NCBI RefSeq assembly: GCF_002198715.1
Contig: NZ_MWLK01000001.1
Coordinates: 168,911 to 232,910 of the forward strand
DNA length: 64,000 nt
Direction of reading: 5' to 3'
Origin: Rhodomicrobium sp. R_RK_3
GTDB taxonomy: Bacteria; Pseudomonadota; Alphaproteobacteria; Rhizobiales; Rhodomicrobiaceae
The notes beneath the pieces were generated by a model. The model was not told the origin of the DNA. It made no database searches and saw only the letters and a list, made by a program, of their open reading frames with translations. Shown here in pieces: positions 1-9,082 of this stretch (positions are counted from its first letter, which is position 1; every line of letters begins with the position of its first letter). Position numbers and translations under genes: made by a program.

Positions 1-1329
1 CACCAGCGCCACTTTTCCGGCGAGCGGCCGGGGCTTCGGCATCCGCTGGAGCTTGGCCTCCTCCAGCAGCCAATATTCGATGTCGAAGGCTTCCTGCTCG
101 GGCAGGCCGACATAGTCCGACACGGCGGACGCCCCGCGCATGACGTTGATCGCATTGCCGTAGAATTCCGCGGCGATGCGCGCTGTCGCCTTGTCCTTGG
201 CGAAGCTAATCATGCCGACGCCGGGGACGAGATAGATCACCGCATTGGGGTCACGCATGGGGGGCGAATCGGGGTGCTTGCAGCGCTCGTAATAGGCGGC
301 GTAGTCCTCGCGGTACGCCGCGATGGCCGGGGACAGACCGGCTATGGTGCGGTCGAGGTCGGGCGCGGCCGGGTCGAAATCCACCAGCAGCGGCCTGATC
401 TTGGTGCGCAGGAAATGATCCGGGCAGCTCGTGCCGAGGGCCGCCAGCCGCTCCATCTGCGCCGAGGCGACGAATTCCAGCACGCCGGGTTGGTCGTCGA
501 AATGGCCGGTCTTGCGCTCCGAGCCGGAAATCAGGCCGCGAATCGCCGGCATTAGCCGCGCGGCGATGGCGCGCCGCTCAGGCGTGGGCAGCGGTCGGCG
601 CGCCTCGCCGCCGAAGGCCGGCTTGCCCTTGCGCTCCTGCTCGAACCACTCGATAGCGCGGTTGATGATGCGAATCGTCGTCTCATAGCAATCCTTGGCG
701 CTGTCGCCCCAGGTGAAAAGCCCGTGGCTCTCCAGCACGACACCCTTCGCCTGCGGATTGTCGCGGCAGAAATCGCCGAGCCATATCCCCAGCTCGTAGC
801 CGGGCCGCCGCCAGGGCAGCCAGCCGATCTCATCGCCGTAGATCACCCGCGTCAGGGCGCGGCTGTCCTTCGAGGCGGCGATGGCGATGACGGCGTCGGG
901 ATGCATGTGGTCGACATGGCGGGCCGGCACGAAGGCATGCAGCGGCGTGTCGATCGAGGCGGCGCGCGCATTGAGGTTGAAGGTGCAATGCGGGAGATAG
1001 CCGACCATCGCGTCTTCATGCGCGGGGCCGCGATAAAGCGCCTTCAGCCCGCGCAGCTTGTCCATGTAGAGGGTGGCGAACCCGTCGAGGGCCATGCTGC
1101 CGACATCGCCGCCGGAGCCCTTGACCCAGAGCACTTCGACCGGCGCGCCGGTGAGCGGGTCGGTTTCAAGCAGCTTGGCGGAGGTGTTGCCGCCGCCATA
1201 ATTGGTGATGCGTTTGTCGGAACCGAGGAGATTGGACCGGTAGAGGAGCTGTTCGGGCTCACTCATCTGCATGACGGCGGCGTCATTCCAGAGGTTGGTC
1301 AGGCGCGCGCCGATGCGCGTCTCGAGCAT
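1..1329 (-). CDS. rhaD: Bifunctional rhamnulose-1-phosphate aldolase / short-chain dehydrogenase, C-terminus cut by window edge
   Basis: 443 codons are open from ATG at 1329 to base 1 without a stop, so the gene continues beyond the window. An AGGAGGT ribosome-binding site lies about 8 bases before the ATG. The protein starts MLETRIGARLTNLWND and carries the class II aldolase zinc site (HVDHMHPDAVI). The last visible residues, PLAGKVALV, are the start of a Rossmann short-chain dehydrogenase domain. This two-domain layout is that of the RhaD of Rhizobium, which splits rhamnulose-1-phosphate into dihydroxyacetone phosphate and L-lactaldehyde and oxidises the latter. The rhamnose transporter and kinase genes downstream support the call. 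No rhamnose isomerase gene (rhaI) is visible; it may lie beyond the left edge. Confidence 0.9.
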   Translation of the reverse strand, partial: MLETRIGARLTNLWNDAAVMQMSEPEQLLYRSNLLGSDKRITNYGGGNTSAKLLETDPLTGAPVEVLWVKGSGGDVGSMALDGFATLYMDKLRGLKALYRGPAHEDAMVGYLPHCTFNLNARAASIDTPLHAFVPARHVDHMHPDAVIAIAASKDSRALTRVIYGDEIGWLPWRRPGYELGIWLGDFCRDNPQAKGVVLESHGLFTWGDSAKDCYETTIRIINRAIEWFEQERKGKPAFGGEARRPLPTPERRAIAARLMPAIRGLISGSERKTGHFDDQPGVLEFVASAQMERLAALGTSCPDHFLRTKIRPLLVDFDPAAPDLDRTIAGLSPAIAAYREDYAAYYERCKHPDSPPMRDPNAVIYLVPGVGMISFAKDKATARIAAEFYGNAINVMRGASAVSDYVGLPEQEAFDIEYWLLEEAKLQRMPKPRPLAGKVALV

Positions 1330-1398
1330 TGAAGGACCTCCTGAGGGCAAGGCGAAAGCGGGGATGCTGTGACGAAGCTCTCAAATGGCCCAGAGACG

Positions 1399-1483
1399 GT
1401 CAATCAGAAACCATCAGAAATGGCGGTACTTACGGGAAGATTGCGTAGATTTGATCGAATGTGATCGTTTTTGATCGTTTGAC
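1399..1483. promoter_or_regulatory. Candidate RhaR operator cluster upstream of rhaD
   Basis: Two groups of 10-bp phased repeats are visible. At 1451-1480 three decamers follow each other (TTGATCGAAT, GTGATCGTTT, TTGATCGTTT). At 1399-1421 two ATCAGAAA-type units lie 10 bp apart in the opposite orientation. Read on the minus strand, the latter share the sequence TTTCTGATTGAC with the region before rhaR (3205-3227). Helically phased direct repeats are typical of DeoR-family operators, and a DeoR-family gene lies nearby. The rest of the 1330-1726 gap holds the rhaD ribosome-binding site and otherwise nothing I recognise. Confidence 0.6.
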
Positions 1484-1726
1484 AATGAGCCGCACGCGGC
1501 TACTCACGCCCTGGCGATAGTCCAGCGGCCTGGCAGGATTTAAAGCTTACGGAAACATCTTGCTAAGACAAGCGAGGCCAAATCATGGCAAGATTGCGAT
1601 CTGCCAAAGGCCTGTGGCACGAGCGCCGCATCCGGCTCAGTGCAGCGCGGCGGATCAGCAAGTAAAGGACTTAAGAGGACGGGATCGCCACGGGGGAGAA
1701 GCGAGCCCGCCTCTTTCTGCTTGCGG

Positions 1727-2980
1727 TTAGAACTTTATGTGCGAGCCCAGAATGAGCGCGAAGTGATCGTCGGAATTGACATCGCCGATATTGGCTTCGA
1801 TGTCAGTGTCGTAGAATTGCGCGACGGCATAGATGTTCAGCGCCGCCGAGTCGAAGCCTTGCACGATGCCGAAGCCGAAGACGTTCGATTCGGAGCCGGT
1901 GATCGTATCAAGCGAGCCAATGCCGGAACCGTCTATATCGCGCCGGGCGCCGACGCCGAAGTCATTGAAATGGGCGTAATCGGCGAAGAGCGTGGTGGCG
2001 CCGTAGCCGGTCCAGTTCTTCGAGATACCGCCCTTGACGTACCAGTTGGTCGCGTCGGGGCTGTCGTCATCGAAGGTCCGCCGTCCTGCCGCGACCGTCG
2101 CAAACAGGCCGCTCGGCACGTGGATGGCCGACGCCGATCCCGACAATTGGCTGTCGATATTGAAGCCAGCCTCGTCGCGGTTATCCTTGAGATAGCCGAT
2201 GCCGGCGGCGAGCTTGATCGAGTTCCATTCCTTGGCGAAACGCAAAGATGCGTCCCAAATGTCGTTGTCGCCCCAGCTCGCCGACACGATGAACCCGTAG
2301 ATGGACGGGCTGTCATAGCGGATGATGTCTTCCTGGGTGCCGCCGATCGCGCCGAGGACGTCCTGCCAGCGAACGCCATTTGCGTCGCCCGCGGTCAGGT
2401 CGCCATCATGCGTCCGAACGAGAAAATTGCCGGCATAATGCGTCTTCGAAACCGTGGCGTAGGTCGCGACGATATCGATTTCGTTGATGCCGTCGGTCGG
2501 CTGCGACGCCTGACCCAAGGTCACGCGGCCGAGCTGCTCGCTCTCAATATAAAAGGCGTTCTGACGGATGCTGAAGCCGTTGCTTTCGTTCAGGCCCTCA
2601 TCATCGAGCTGCGAAACCCGGTTGGACGCCGAGTCGACAACATTCATTTCCATGATGTAGCCGGCGCTCCAGCCCGGCTTGATCTTGGCTTCGCCGGTGA
2701 AGCGGAAGCGCGATCCGTCCGAATCCGGGTCGACCACATAAGCGTCGGAATCCGTGCCGTCGTCCCAGATCAGCAAAGCGCGATTGACTTGGCCCGAAAC
2801 CTGCAGCGTTACTGCGCGGTTGCCCTTGCGGGCGGCCGTTGCCTCGAGTTCCGCAACCCGGTCCTCAAGGTCGTTGGCGCCTCCCTTGCCGAGATCCGCC
2901 GCTCGCGTAGTCGTAGATGCAGCGCCGCACATCAGCGCCACTGCAGCCCCCGTTATTAGGAGCTTGCTTGCTTGTGTCAT
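1727..2980 (-). CDS. Outer-membrane porin, alphaproteobacterial type
   Basis: A 417-residue protein with a Sec signal peptide (about residues 1-28, ending TTTRA-ADLG). A short predicted coiled-coil-like stretch (DLEDRVAELEATAARKGN) follows, and then a long beta-rich region ending in a terminal Phe (SHIKF), as expected for a trimeric porin barrel. The length fits the family. GGAGGGAG before the ATG supports this start. It sits between rhaD and rhaR and shares the control region at 2981-3323 with rhaR, so it may admit rhamnose or rhamnose-containing saccharides through the outer membrane. That role is inferred from position only. Confidence 0.8.
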   Translation of the reverse strand: MTQASKLLITGAAVALMCGAASTTTRAADLGKGGANDLEDRVAELEATAARKGNRAVTLQVSGQVNRALLIWDDGTDSDAYVVDPDSDGSRFRFTGEAKIKPGWSAGYIMEMNVVDSASNRVSQLDDEGLNESNGFSIRQNAFYIESEQLGRVTLGQASQPTDGINEIDIVATYATVSKTHYAGNFLVRTHDGDLTAGDANGVRWQDVLGAIGGTQEDIIRYDSPSIYGFIVSASWGDNDIWDASLRFAKEWNSIKLAAGIGYLKDNRDEAGFNIDSQLSGSASAIHVPSGLFATVAAGRRTFDDDSPDATNWYVKGGISKNWTGYGATTLFADYAHFNDFGVGARRDIDGSGIGSLDTITGSESNVFGFGIVQGFDSAALNIYAVAQFYDTDIEANIGDVNSDDHFALILGSHIKF

Positions 2981-3204
2981 GGTTTTCTCCCTCCAAACAC
3001 CTCGGCGACGCGCTACTCGGCGTCAGGCGAGATGAGGGGGAGACAGCCAAGCGGTTAAGCTTGCTGTTCAAGTCGACGACAGCTTCACCCCATACAATGA
3101 CGGGATGCGTGCCGTTGCACGTTATTGACATTAATATTCTCCCCTCAGCGCCCAATGCGAGAGCTTAGTCCCCAAGGGTGAATGTGTCGCAGGGATATAT
3201 TGGA

Positions 3205-3280
3205 GTCAATCAGAAACGATCAAATTCAACCACGACCGATCCATAATCGGGAAAATTTTGACTGAGATTGATTGACGCTA
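3205..3280. promoter_or_regulatory. Candidate RhaR operator in the porin-rhaR intergenic region
   Basis: GTCAATCAGAAAC at 3205-3217, followed by GATCAAATTC, repeats the sequence found upstream of rhaD, again with ATCA units 10 bp apart (3209 and 3219). A further GATTGATTGACG lies at 3267-3277. The 2981-3323 gap between two divergent genes must hold both promoters. AGGAGG at 3314-3319 is the rhaR ribosome-binding site and decides for the start at 3324 rather than the ATG at 3300. Confidence 0.55.
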
Positions 3281-3323
3281 AGCTCCACCAATGCGCTAAA
3301 TGAAGAGCCAAACAGGAGGCCTC

Positions 3324-4133
3324 ATGCACGAAAAAGAACGGCATCGGATCATCCTTTCGGCGATCCAGGATAAGCCGGTCGCGACGGTGCCGGAACTGGT
3401 CGAACTGACGGGATCATCCGAGGCAACCATCCGGCGTGACATCGCGGCGCTCCACATGCAGAACAAGCTGCGCCGTGTGCGCGGCGGCGCCGAAGCCCTT
3501 TCACCGCCTCAATTTATCGGCTTGGCCGGGCGGCCCTACAGCGTGAATGAGACGCTGCACACCTCCAGGAAGCGCGCCATTGCCCGGGAGGCGGTCGCGC
3601 TGTGCACCGGCTGCGAGCCGATCATCATCAATGGCGGCACGACCACCTTCCAGATGGTGCAGTTCCTGGCCAGCCACCGGATGCCGATTCTGACCAATAG
3701 CTTCGTCATCGCGGAGCATTTGCTGCGCCATTCGAAGAATACCGTACTGTTGCCCGGCGGCACCATCTATCGCGAGCAAAACATCATCTTGTCGCCCTTC
3801 GACAATGACGTAACGCGTAATTTCTACGCGCGGAGGATGTTCATGGGGGCGCAAGGTCTCGCCTCGCTCGGCTTGATGGAGAGTGACGCCATGCTGATCC
3901 AGGCCGAACAGAAGCTGATCGACCAGGCCGAGGAGCTGGTGGTACTGGTCGACTCATCGAAATTCCGCCAGCGGTCGAGCCTGATCCTGTGTCCGCTGTC
4001 GCGGATCTCGACCGTGATCACCGATGACGCCATCGAGGACCGCGACGCCAAGATGCTGGCCTCGGCCGGCGTCGGACTGATCGTCGCCACCCCGTCGGCG
4101 GTGAAAGAGGAGGATGCGTCGCGGCTCGCCTGA
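3324..4133 (+). CDS. rhaR: DeoR-family transcriptional repressor of rhamnose genes
   Basis: 269 residues starting MHEKERHRIILSAIQDK. The N-terminal DeoR helix-turn-helix (about residues 20-55) includes the recognition helix SSEATIRRDIAAL and the family motif VRGGAEAL. A DeoR C-terminal sugar-phosphate sensor domain follows, with the NGGTTTFQMV and LVDSSKF motifs. In Rhizobium leguminosarum the equivalent RhaR represses the rha genes until a rhamnose metabolite binds. Gene order (regulator, binding protein, ATPase, two permeases, mutarotase, kinase) matches that locus. The phased repeats at 1399-1483 and 3205-3280 are its probable sites. Confidence 0.85.
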   Translation: MHEKERHRIILSAIQDKPVATVPELVELTGSSEATIRRDIAALHMQNKLRRVRGGAEALSPPQFIGLAGRPYSVNETLHTSRKRAIAREAVALCTGCEPIIINGGTTTFQMVQFLASHRMPILTNSFVIAEHLLRHSKNTVLLPGGTIYREQNIILSPFDNDVTRNFYARRMFMGAQGLASLGLMESDAMLIQAEQKLIDQAEELVVLVDSSKFRQRSSLILCPLSRISTVITDDAIEDRDAKMLASAGVGLIVATPSAVKEEDASRLA

Positions 4134-4181
4134 GCCGCCGTTCGCCGTGCATATAAAAAGAAACTAGGGAGGAAAAATATA

Positions 4182-5174
4182 ATGAGCCTGATCAAAAAGA
4201 TCATGGTCGCGGCGGCCCTGTCGTCCGCACTTTCCGTCAATTCCGCTCACGCGGAAACCGTCAAGATCGCGCTGGTCGTCAAAGCGCTCGGCATCGGCTT
4301 CTTCGAGGCCGCCAACAAGGGGGCGCAGGAGGCCGCCAAGGAGCTCGGCAATGTCGAGGTGATCTATACCGGCCCGACCGCCACCACCGCCGAAGCCCAG
4401 ATCGAGACCATCAACGCGCTGATCGCGCAGAACGTCAACGCCATCGCCGTCTCGGCCAATGACAAGGACGCGCTCGTCCCGGCGCTGAAGAAGGCGATGA
4501 GCCGGGGCATCACGGTGATCTCATGGGATTCCGGCGTTGCTCCGGCCGGGCGGCAGGCGCATCTCAACCCCTCGTCCAACGCGCTGATCGGCAATATGTG
4601 CGTGAAGATGGCGGCGGACAATTTGCCGGGTGGCGGCGACGTCGCCATCCTCTCGGCGAGCGCCACCGCGACCAACCAGAACACCTGGATCGCGGAGATG
4701 AAGAAGGTCTTGCCGAACTATCCCGGCATCAAGATCGTGGCGACCGTCTATGGCGACGACCTCGCCGACAAGTCCTACCGCGAAACGCAAGGGCTGATCC
4801 AGTCGCAGCCCGGCCTGAAGGCAATCATCGCGCCGACCTCGGTGGGCATCGTCGCGGCCGCGCAGGCGGTGAAGGATGCGGGCAAGATCGGGACGATCAA
4901 CGTCACCGGCCTCGGCCTGCCGTCCGAGATGGCGGCGCATGTGAAGTCGGGCGCCTCGAAGAGTTTTGCCATCTGGAACCCGATCGACCTCGGCTACTCC
5001 GCCACCATGATCGCCTACAATCTGGCGGCCAAGAAGGCGGAGGCGAAGCCCGGCGCGGAAATCCCGATAGGCCGCATGGGCAAGGTCAAGCTTGACGAGA
5101 ACAATGAAGGCGCGATGGCCGACCCGTTCGTCTACGACGCCAGCAATGTCGAGCAATTCGCCAAGATTTTTTAA
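4182..5174 (+). CDS. rhaS: Rhamnose ABC transporter periplasmic substrate-binding protein
   Basis: 330 residues with a Sec signal peptide (MSLIKKIMVAAALSSAL to SAHA). A periplasmic sugar-binding domain of the RbsB/LsrB type follows, with two Rossmann-like lobes. AGGGAGGA lies shortly before the ATG. The gene begins 48 bases after rhaR and is followed by an ATPase and two permeases of the same sugar family. It captures L-rhamnose in the periplasm by analogy with Rhizobium RhaS; the substrate is assigned from the surrounding kinase, mutarotase and aldolase genes. Confidence 0.88.
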   Translation: MSLIKKIMVAAALSSALSVNSAHAETVKIALVVKALGIGFFEAANKGAQEAAKELGNVEVIYTGPTATTAEAQIETINALIAQNVNAIAVSANDKDALVPALKKAMSRGITVISWDSGVAPAGRQAHLNPSSNALIGNMCVKMAADNLPGGGDVAILSASATATNQNTWIAEMKKVLPNYPGIKIVATVYGDDLADKSYRETQGLIQSQPGLKAIIAPTSVGIVAAAQAVKDAGKIGTINVTGLGLPSEMAAHVKSGASKSFAIWNPIDLGYSATMIAYNLAAKKAEAKPGAEIPIGRMGKVKLDENNEGAMADPFVYDASNVEQFAKIF

Positions 5175-5254
5175 GGCGATTGTGGCCGGCCCGGCGTCGC
5201 TGCCGGGCCGCGTCCGGCTGAGCTGACCACCATCACGAGCCATCGGCACGCGCC

Positions 5255-6784
5255 ATGCTTCATGCGCCTTCTACGTCCATCCGGGCGAAGACGCCCCTGT
5301 TGACGCTTTCTGGCATCTCGAAAGGCTTTCCCGGCGTGCGCGCGCTCGCCGGCGTGGCGCTCGAGATTTTTCCCGGCGAAGTCACCGCCCTGATCGGCGA
5401 GAACGGCGCCGGCAAGTCGACGCTGGTCAAGATCCTGACCGGCATCTACCAGCCCGACGCCGGGACGATCCGCCTCGGCGGCGCGGAGGTGAGCTTCCGC
5501 GCGGCGCATGACGCGGCGGCGGCGGGCATCACGGCGATCCATCAGGAGACCGTGCTGTTCGACGAACTCAGCGTCGCGGAGAACATCTTCCTCGGCCACG
5601 CCCCGCGCAGCCGCTTCGGCCTGATCGACTGGCCCGCCATGCGCCGCAACGCCGCCGCCCTGCTCGACCGCATCGGCGCCCGCATCGCGCCCGAGACTCG
5701 GCTGCGCGATCTCGGCCTCGCCAGCCGCCATCTGGTCGCCATCGCCCGCGCGCTGTCGGTCGAGGCGCGCATCGTCATCATGGACGAGCCGACCGCCTCG
5801 CTCTCCCACAAGGAGATCGCCGAGCTTTACGAGCTGATCGAGCGGCTGAAGGCCGAGGGCAAGGCGATCCTCTTCATCTCGCACAAATTCGAGGAAATCT
5901 TCCGCATCTCCGACCGCTATTGCGTCTTCCGCGACGGCGAATGCGTCGGCGGGGGGATGACCGCCGAGACCGATCACAATGAGCTGGTGCGGCTGATGGT
6001 CGGCCGCTCGGTCGATCAGATTTTCCCCAAGACGGCGGCCGAGATCGGCGCGCCGGTGCTCAGCGTCTCCGGTTACAGCCACCCGACCGAATTCGAGGAT
6101 ATCGGCTTCGAATTGCGGCGCGGCGAAATCCTCGGCTTTTACGGCCTGATCGGCGCGGGCCGCAGCGAGATCATGCAGGCGCTGTTCGGCATCACGCGGG
6201 CCTCTAGCGGCACGCTGCGCATCGACGGCAAGGCGGCGCGCATCCGCACCCCCGCCGAGGCCATCGCCCAGGGCATCGTCTACGTCCCCGAGGAGCGCGG
6301 CCAGCAGGGCACCATCGCCGGACTGCCGATCTTCCAGAACATCACGCTGCCGTCGCTGGCGAAAACCTCGCGCGCCGGCTTCATCCGCCTCGCCGAAGAA
6401 TTTGCGCTGGCCCGCGAATACACCGCGCGGCTGAACCTGCGCGCCGCCGCGCTCGACCGCGATGTCGGCACGCTGTCGGGCGGCAATCAGCAAAAGGTCG
6501 TCATCGCCAAATGGCTGGCGACAAGGCCGAAGATCATCATCCTCGACGAGCCGACCAAGGGCGTCGATATCGGCTCGAAGGCCGCCATCCACGCCTTCAT
6601 GAGCGAACTGGCCGCACGCGGCCTCAGCATCATCATGGTGTCGTCGGAGATTCCTGAAATCCTCGGCATGTCGGACCGGGTGATCGTCATGCGCGAGGGG
6701 CGCATCGTGGCGAGCCTGCCGCGCGAAGGTCTCGGCGCGGAGATGCTGGTGCGCGCCGCCGCCGGCATCCGGGAGGCCGCATGA
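5255..6784 (+). CDS. rhaT: Rhamnose ABC transporter ATP-binding protein, two ABC domains
   Basis: 509 residues, the usual size of RbsA-type sugar ATPases with two fused nucleotide-binding domains. Domain 1 has Walker A GENGAGKST (about residue 48) and Walker B IVIMDEPTASL. Domain 2 has the degenerate Walker A (YGLIGAGRSE) usual for this class, signature LSGGNQQKVVIAKW and Walker B IIILDEPTKGVDIG. It energises uptake through RhaP and RhaQ at the inner membrane. The stop overlaps the rhaP start by four bases, implying coupled translation. Confidence 0.9.
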   Translation: MLHAPSTSIRAKTPLLTLSGISKGFPGVRALAGVALEIFPGEVTALIGENGAGKSTLVKILTGIYQPDAGTIRLGGAEVSFRAAHDAAAAGITAIHQETVLFDELSVAENIFLGHAPRSRFGLIDWPAMRRNAAALLDRIGARIAPETRLRDLGLASRHLVAIARALSVEARIVIMDEPTASLSHKEIAELYELIERLKAEGKAILFISHKFEEIFRISDRYCVFRDGECVGGGMTAETDHNELVRLMVGRSVDQIFPKTAAEIGAPVLSVSGYSHPTEFEDIGFELRRGEILGFYGLIGAGRSEIMQALFGITRASSGTLRIDGKAARIRTPAEAIAQGIVYVPEERGQQGTIAGLPIFQNITLPSLAKTSRAGFIRLAEEFALAREYTARLNLRAAALDRDVGTLSGGNQQKVVIAKWLATRPKIIILDEPTKGVDIGSKAAIHAFMSELAARGLSIIMVSSEIPEILGMSDRVIVMREGRIVASLPREGLGAEMLVRAAAGIREAA

Positions 6785-7764
6785 TGGCGCGGCTGCTGAA
6801 ATCCCGCGAGGCGCTGCTGGCTGGGGCGATCGCCTTGCTGCTGGCGCTGGTGTCCTGGCGCTTTCCCGGCTTCGTGGCCCCGGAAAATCTCGCCCGCATC
6901 TTCAACGACACCGCCATCCTCATTATCCTGGCGCTGGGCCAGACCGCCGTTATCCTCACCCGCTGCATCGACCTGTCTATGGCGGCCAATCTGGCGCTGT
7001 GCGGCATGGTCGCGGCGATGCTGAACGCCGCCGCGCCCGGCATTCCCGTCGGCGCGCTGCTGGCGCTCGCCATCCTGACTGGCGCGGCGCTTGGGGCCAT
7101 CAACGGCGCGCTGGTCTGGCAGCTCGGCATTCCGCCCATCGTGGTGACGCTCGGCACCCTGACCATCTATCGCGGCCTGATCTTCGTGCTCTCCGGCGGC
7201 GAATGGGTCAACGCCCACCAGATGAGCGAGCCCTTCAAGGACTTTGCCCGCGCCGAATTGCTCGGCCTGCCCGTGCTGTCCTGGATCGCCTTCCTGGTCG
7301 TCGCCGCCATGGCGGTGCTGATGACGCGCGCGCCGCTCGGCCGCGCCTTCTACGCCGTGGGCGGCAACCCCACGGCCGCCATCTATGCCGGCATCGACGT
7401 CGGCCGCACGCGCTTTGCCGCCTTCACCCTGGCGGGCGCCATCGCGGGCCTATCGGGCTATCTCTGGGTCTCGCGCTATGCGGTGGCCTATGTCGACATC
7501 GCCGCCGGCTTCGAACTCGACATCATCGCCGCCTGCGTCATCGGCGGCATTTCCATCGCGGGCGGCATCGGCTCGGTCGGCGGGGCGGTGCTCGGCGCGC
7601 TGTTCCTCGGCCTCATCAAGAACGCGCTGCCGGTGGTCAACGTCTCGCCCTTCTGGCAGCTCGCCATTTCCGGTACCGCCATCATCATCGCCGTCGTCGC
7701 CAATGCGCGCGCCGAAGGCCGGGCGCGCCGCATCATTCTGCGCAAGGCGGAGGTTTTGGCATGA
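6781..7764 (+). CDS. rhaP: Rhamnose ABC transporter permease 1
   Basis: 327 residues, strongly hydrophobic, with about eight or more membrane segments, of the RbsC/AraH sugar permease family. Family hallmarks include [19 protein letters not shown] and the glycine-rich [20 protein letters not shown] near the C-terminus. ATGA overlaps join it to rhaT upstream and to rhaQ downstream. It forms the membrane channel together with RhaQ. Confidence 0.88.
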   Translation: MMARLLKSREALLAGAIALLLALVSWRFPGFVAPENLARIFNDTAILIILALGQTAVILTRCIDLSMAANLALCGMVAAMLNAAAPGIPVGALLALAILTGAALGAINGALVWQLGIPPIVVTLGTLTIYRGLIFVLSGGEWVNAHQMSEPFKDFARAELLGLPVLSWIAFLVVAAMAVLMTRAPLGRAFYAVGGNPTAAIYAGIDVGRTRFAAFTLAGAIAGLSGYLWVSRYAVAYVDIAAGFELDIIAACVIGGISIAGGIGSVGGAVLGALFLGLIKNALPVVNVSPFWQLAISGTAIIIAVVANARAEGRARRIILRKAEVLA

Positions 7765-8765
7765 GCAGCGCCAAACGCACCCCGATGGTGATTCCGGACC
7801 GGCTGGAGAGCCGCTTTGCCGCCGGGCTGAAAAGCTGGGAGATGCTGCTGATCGCCGTGGCGCTCGCCGTCTTCGCGGTCAATGCTCTGGCCTCGCCTCA
7901 TTTCCTCAATCCGTGGAACCTGTCGGACGCGACCTTCAACTTCACGGAAAAGGCCATGATCGCCATGGCCATGGCGCTGCTCATCATCGCCGGGGAAATC
8001 GACCTCTCCGTCGCCGCCATCATCGCGCTCGCCTCGACGGCGATGGGCCTCGCACTGCAATTCGGCGCGGACACGCCGGTGCTCGTGCTCACCGGCCTTG
8101 CCACCGGCCTCCTCTGCGGTGCCTTCAACGGGCTGCTCGTCTCCGGCTTCGCCCTGCCCTCGATCGTCGTCACCATCGGCACGATGAGCCTCTTCCGCGG
8201 CATCGCCTACATCATCCTCGGCGACCAGGCTTTTACCGGCTACCCCTCCGAATTCGCCTATTTCGGCCAGGGCTATGCCTGGTGGGTGTTCTCCTTCGAG
8301 CTGGCGCTGTTCGCCGCCATCGCGCTCGCCTTCGGCATCCTGCTGCACGCGACCAGCTTCGGCCGCCTCGTCTACGCCATCGGCAACAACCCGACCGGCG
8401 CGCTGTTCTCCGGCATCCGCGTCGCGCGCGTCAAATTCATCCTGTTCCTGTTGACCGGCCTGATGTCCGGCATCGCCGCCATCTGCCTCACCTCGCGCCT
8501 CGGCTCGACGCGTCCGTCCATCGCGCTCGGCTGGGAGCTGGAGGTGGTGACGATGGTCGTGCTCGGCGGCGTCAGCATTCTGGGCGGCTCCGGCAGCATC
8601 CTGGGCGTCGTCATCGCCGCCTTCATCATGGGCATGGTGACCTTCGGATTCGGCCTCGTGAACGTGCCGGGCATCGTCATGTCGATCTTCATTGGCCTGT
8701 TGCTGATCGCGGTGATCGCCGCGCCCATCCTGTGGCGCCGTCTGCGTGGGGAGGGCTTTGCCTGA
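7761..8765 (+). CDS. rhaQ: Rhamnose ABC transporter permease 2
   Basis: 334 residues, starting [14 protein letters not shown] at the ATG that overlaps the rhaP stop. The reading frame is open further upstream, but that part is only a shadow of rhaP. The protein is a second RbsC-like permease with the signatures [19 protein letters not shown] and [18 protein letters not shown]. Paired with RhaP it would form a heterodimeric permease, as in Rhizobium. The stop overlaps the rhaU start (TGATG). Confidence 0.88.
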   Translation: MSSAKRTPMVIPDRLESRFAAGLKSWEMLLIAVALAVFAVNALASPHFLNPWNLSDATFNFTEKAMIAMAMALLIIAGEIDLSVAAIIALASTAMGLALQFGADTPVLVLTGLATGLLCGAFNGLLVSGFALPSIVVTIGTMSLFRGIAYIILGDQAFTGYPSEFAYFGQGYAWWVFSFELALFAAIALAFGILLHATSFGRLVYAIGNNPTGALFSGIRVARVKFILFLLTGLMSGIAAICLTSRLGSTRPSIALGWELEVVTMVVLGGVSILGGSGSILGVVIAAFIMGMVTFGFGLVNVPGIVMSIFIGLLLIAVIAAPILWRRLRGEGFA

Positions 8766-9082
8766 TGCCGGAAAAATACGCCTTCAAGATGCGGCTCAAG
8801 CCGGGCATGAAAGCCGAGTATCAGCGGCGGCATGACGAGATCTGGCCGGAATTGCTGACGCTGCTGCGCGATGCCGGCATTTCGGATTATTCGATCCATT
8901 TCGACGCCGAGACCAATGTGCTGTTCGGCGTGCTGTGGCGGCGTGACGGCCACAAGATGGCGATGCTGCCCGAACACCAGCTCATGCGGCGCTGGTGGCG
9001 GCGCATGGCGGACATCATGGAGACCAAGCCCGATAACGAGCCGGTCGTGATCCCGCTCGAAACCGTCTTCCACATGCCATGA
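8765..9082 (+). CDS. rhaU: L-rhamnose mutarotase
   Basis: 105 residues, typical for the RhaU/RhaM family that interconverts alpha and beta rhamnopyranose. The family pattern is clear: [19 protein letters not shown] with the conserved His-Asp-Glu, then [17 protein letters not shown] and a C-terminal [17 protein letters not shown]. It starts at the ATG overlapping the rhaQ stop and ends overlapping the rhaK start by four bases, so it is translated within the transporter-kinase operon. Confidence 0.92.
   Translation: MPEKYAFKMRLKPGMKAEYQRRHDEIWPELLTLLRDAGISDYSIHFDAETNVLFGVLWRRDGHKMAMLPEHQLMRRWWRRMADIMETKPDNEPVVIPLETVFHMP

Noticed and set aside
5171..6592. 473-codon minus-strand open frame
   Set aside because: Antisense to rhaT, which has intact Walker motifs.
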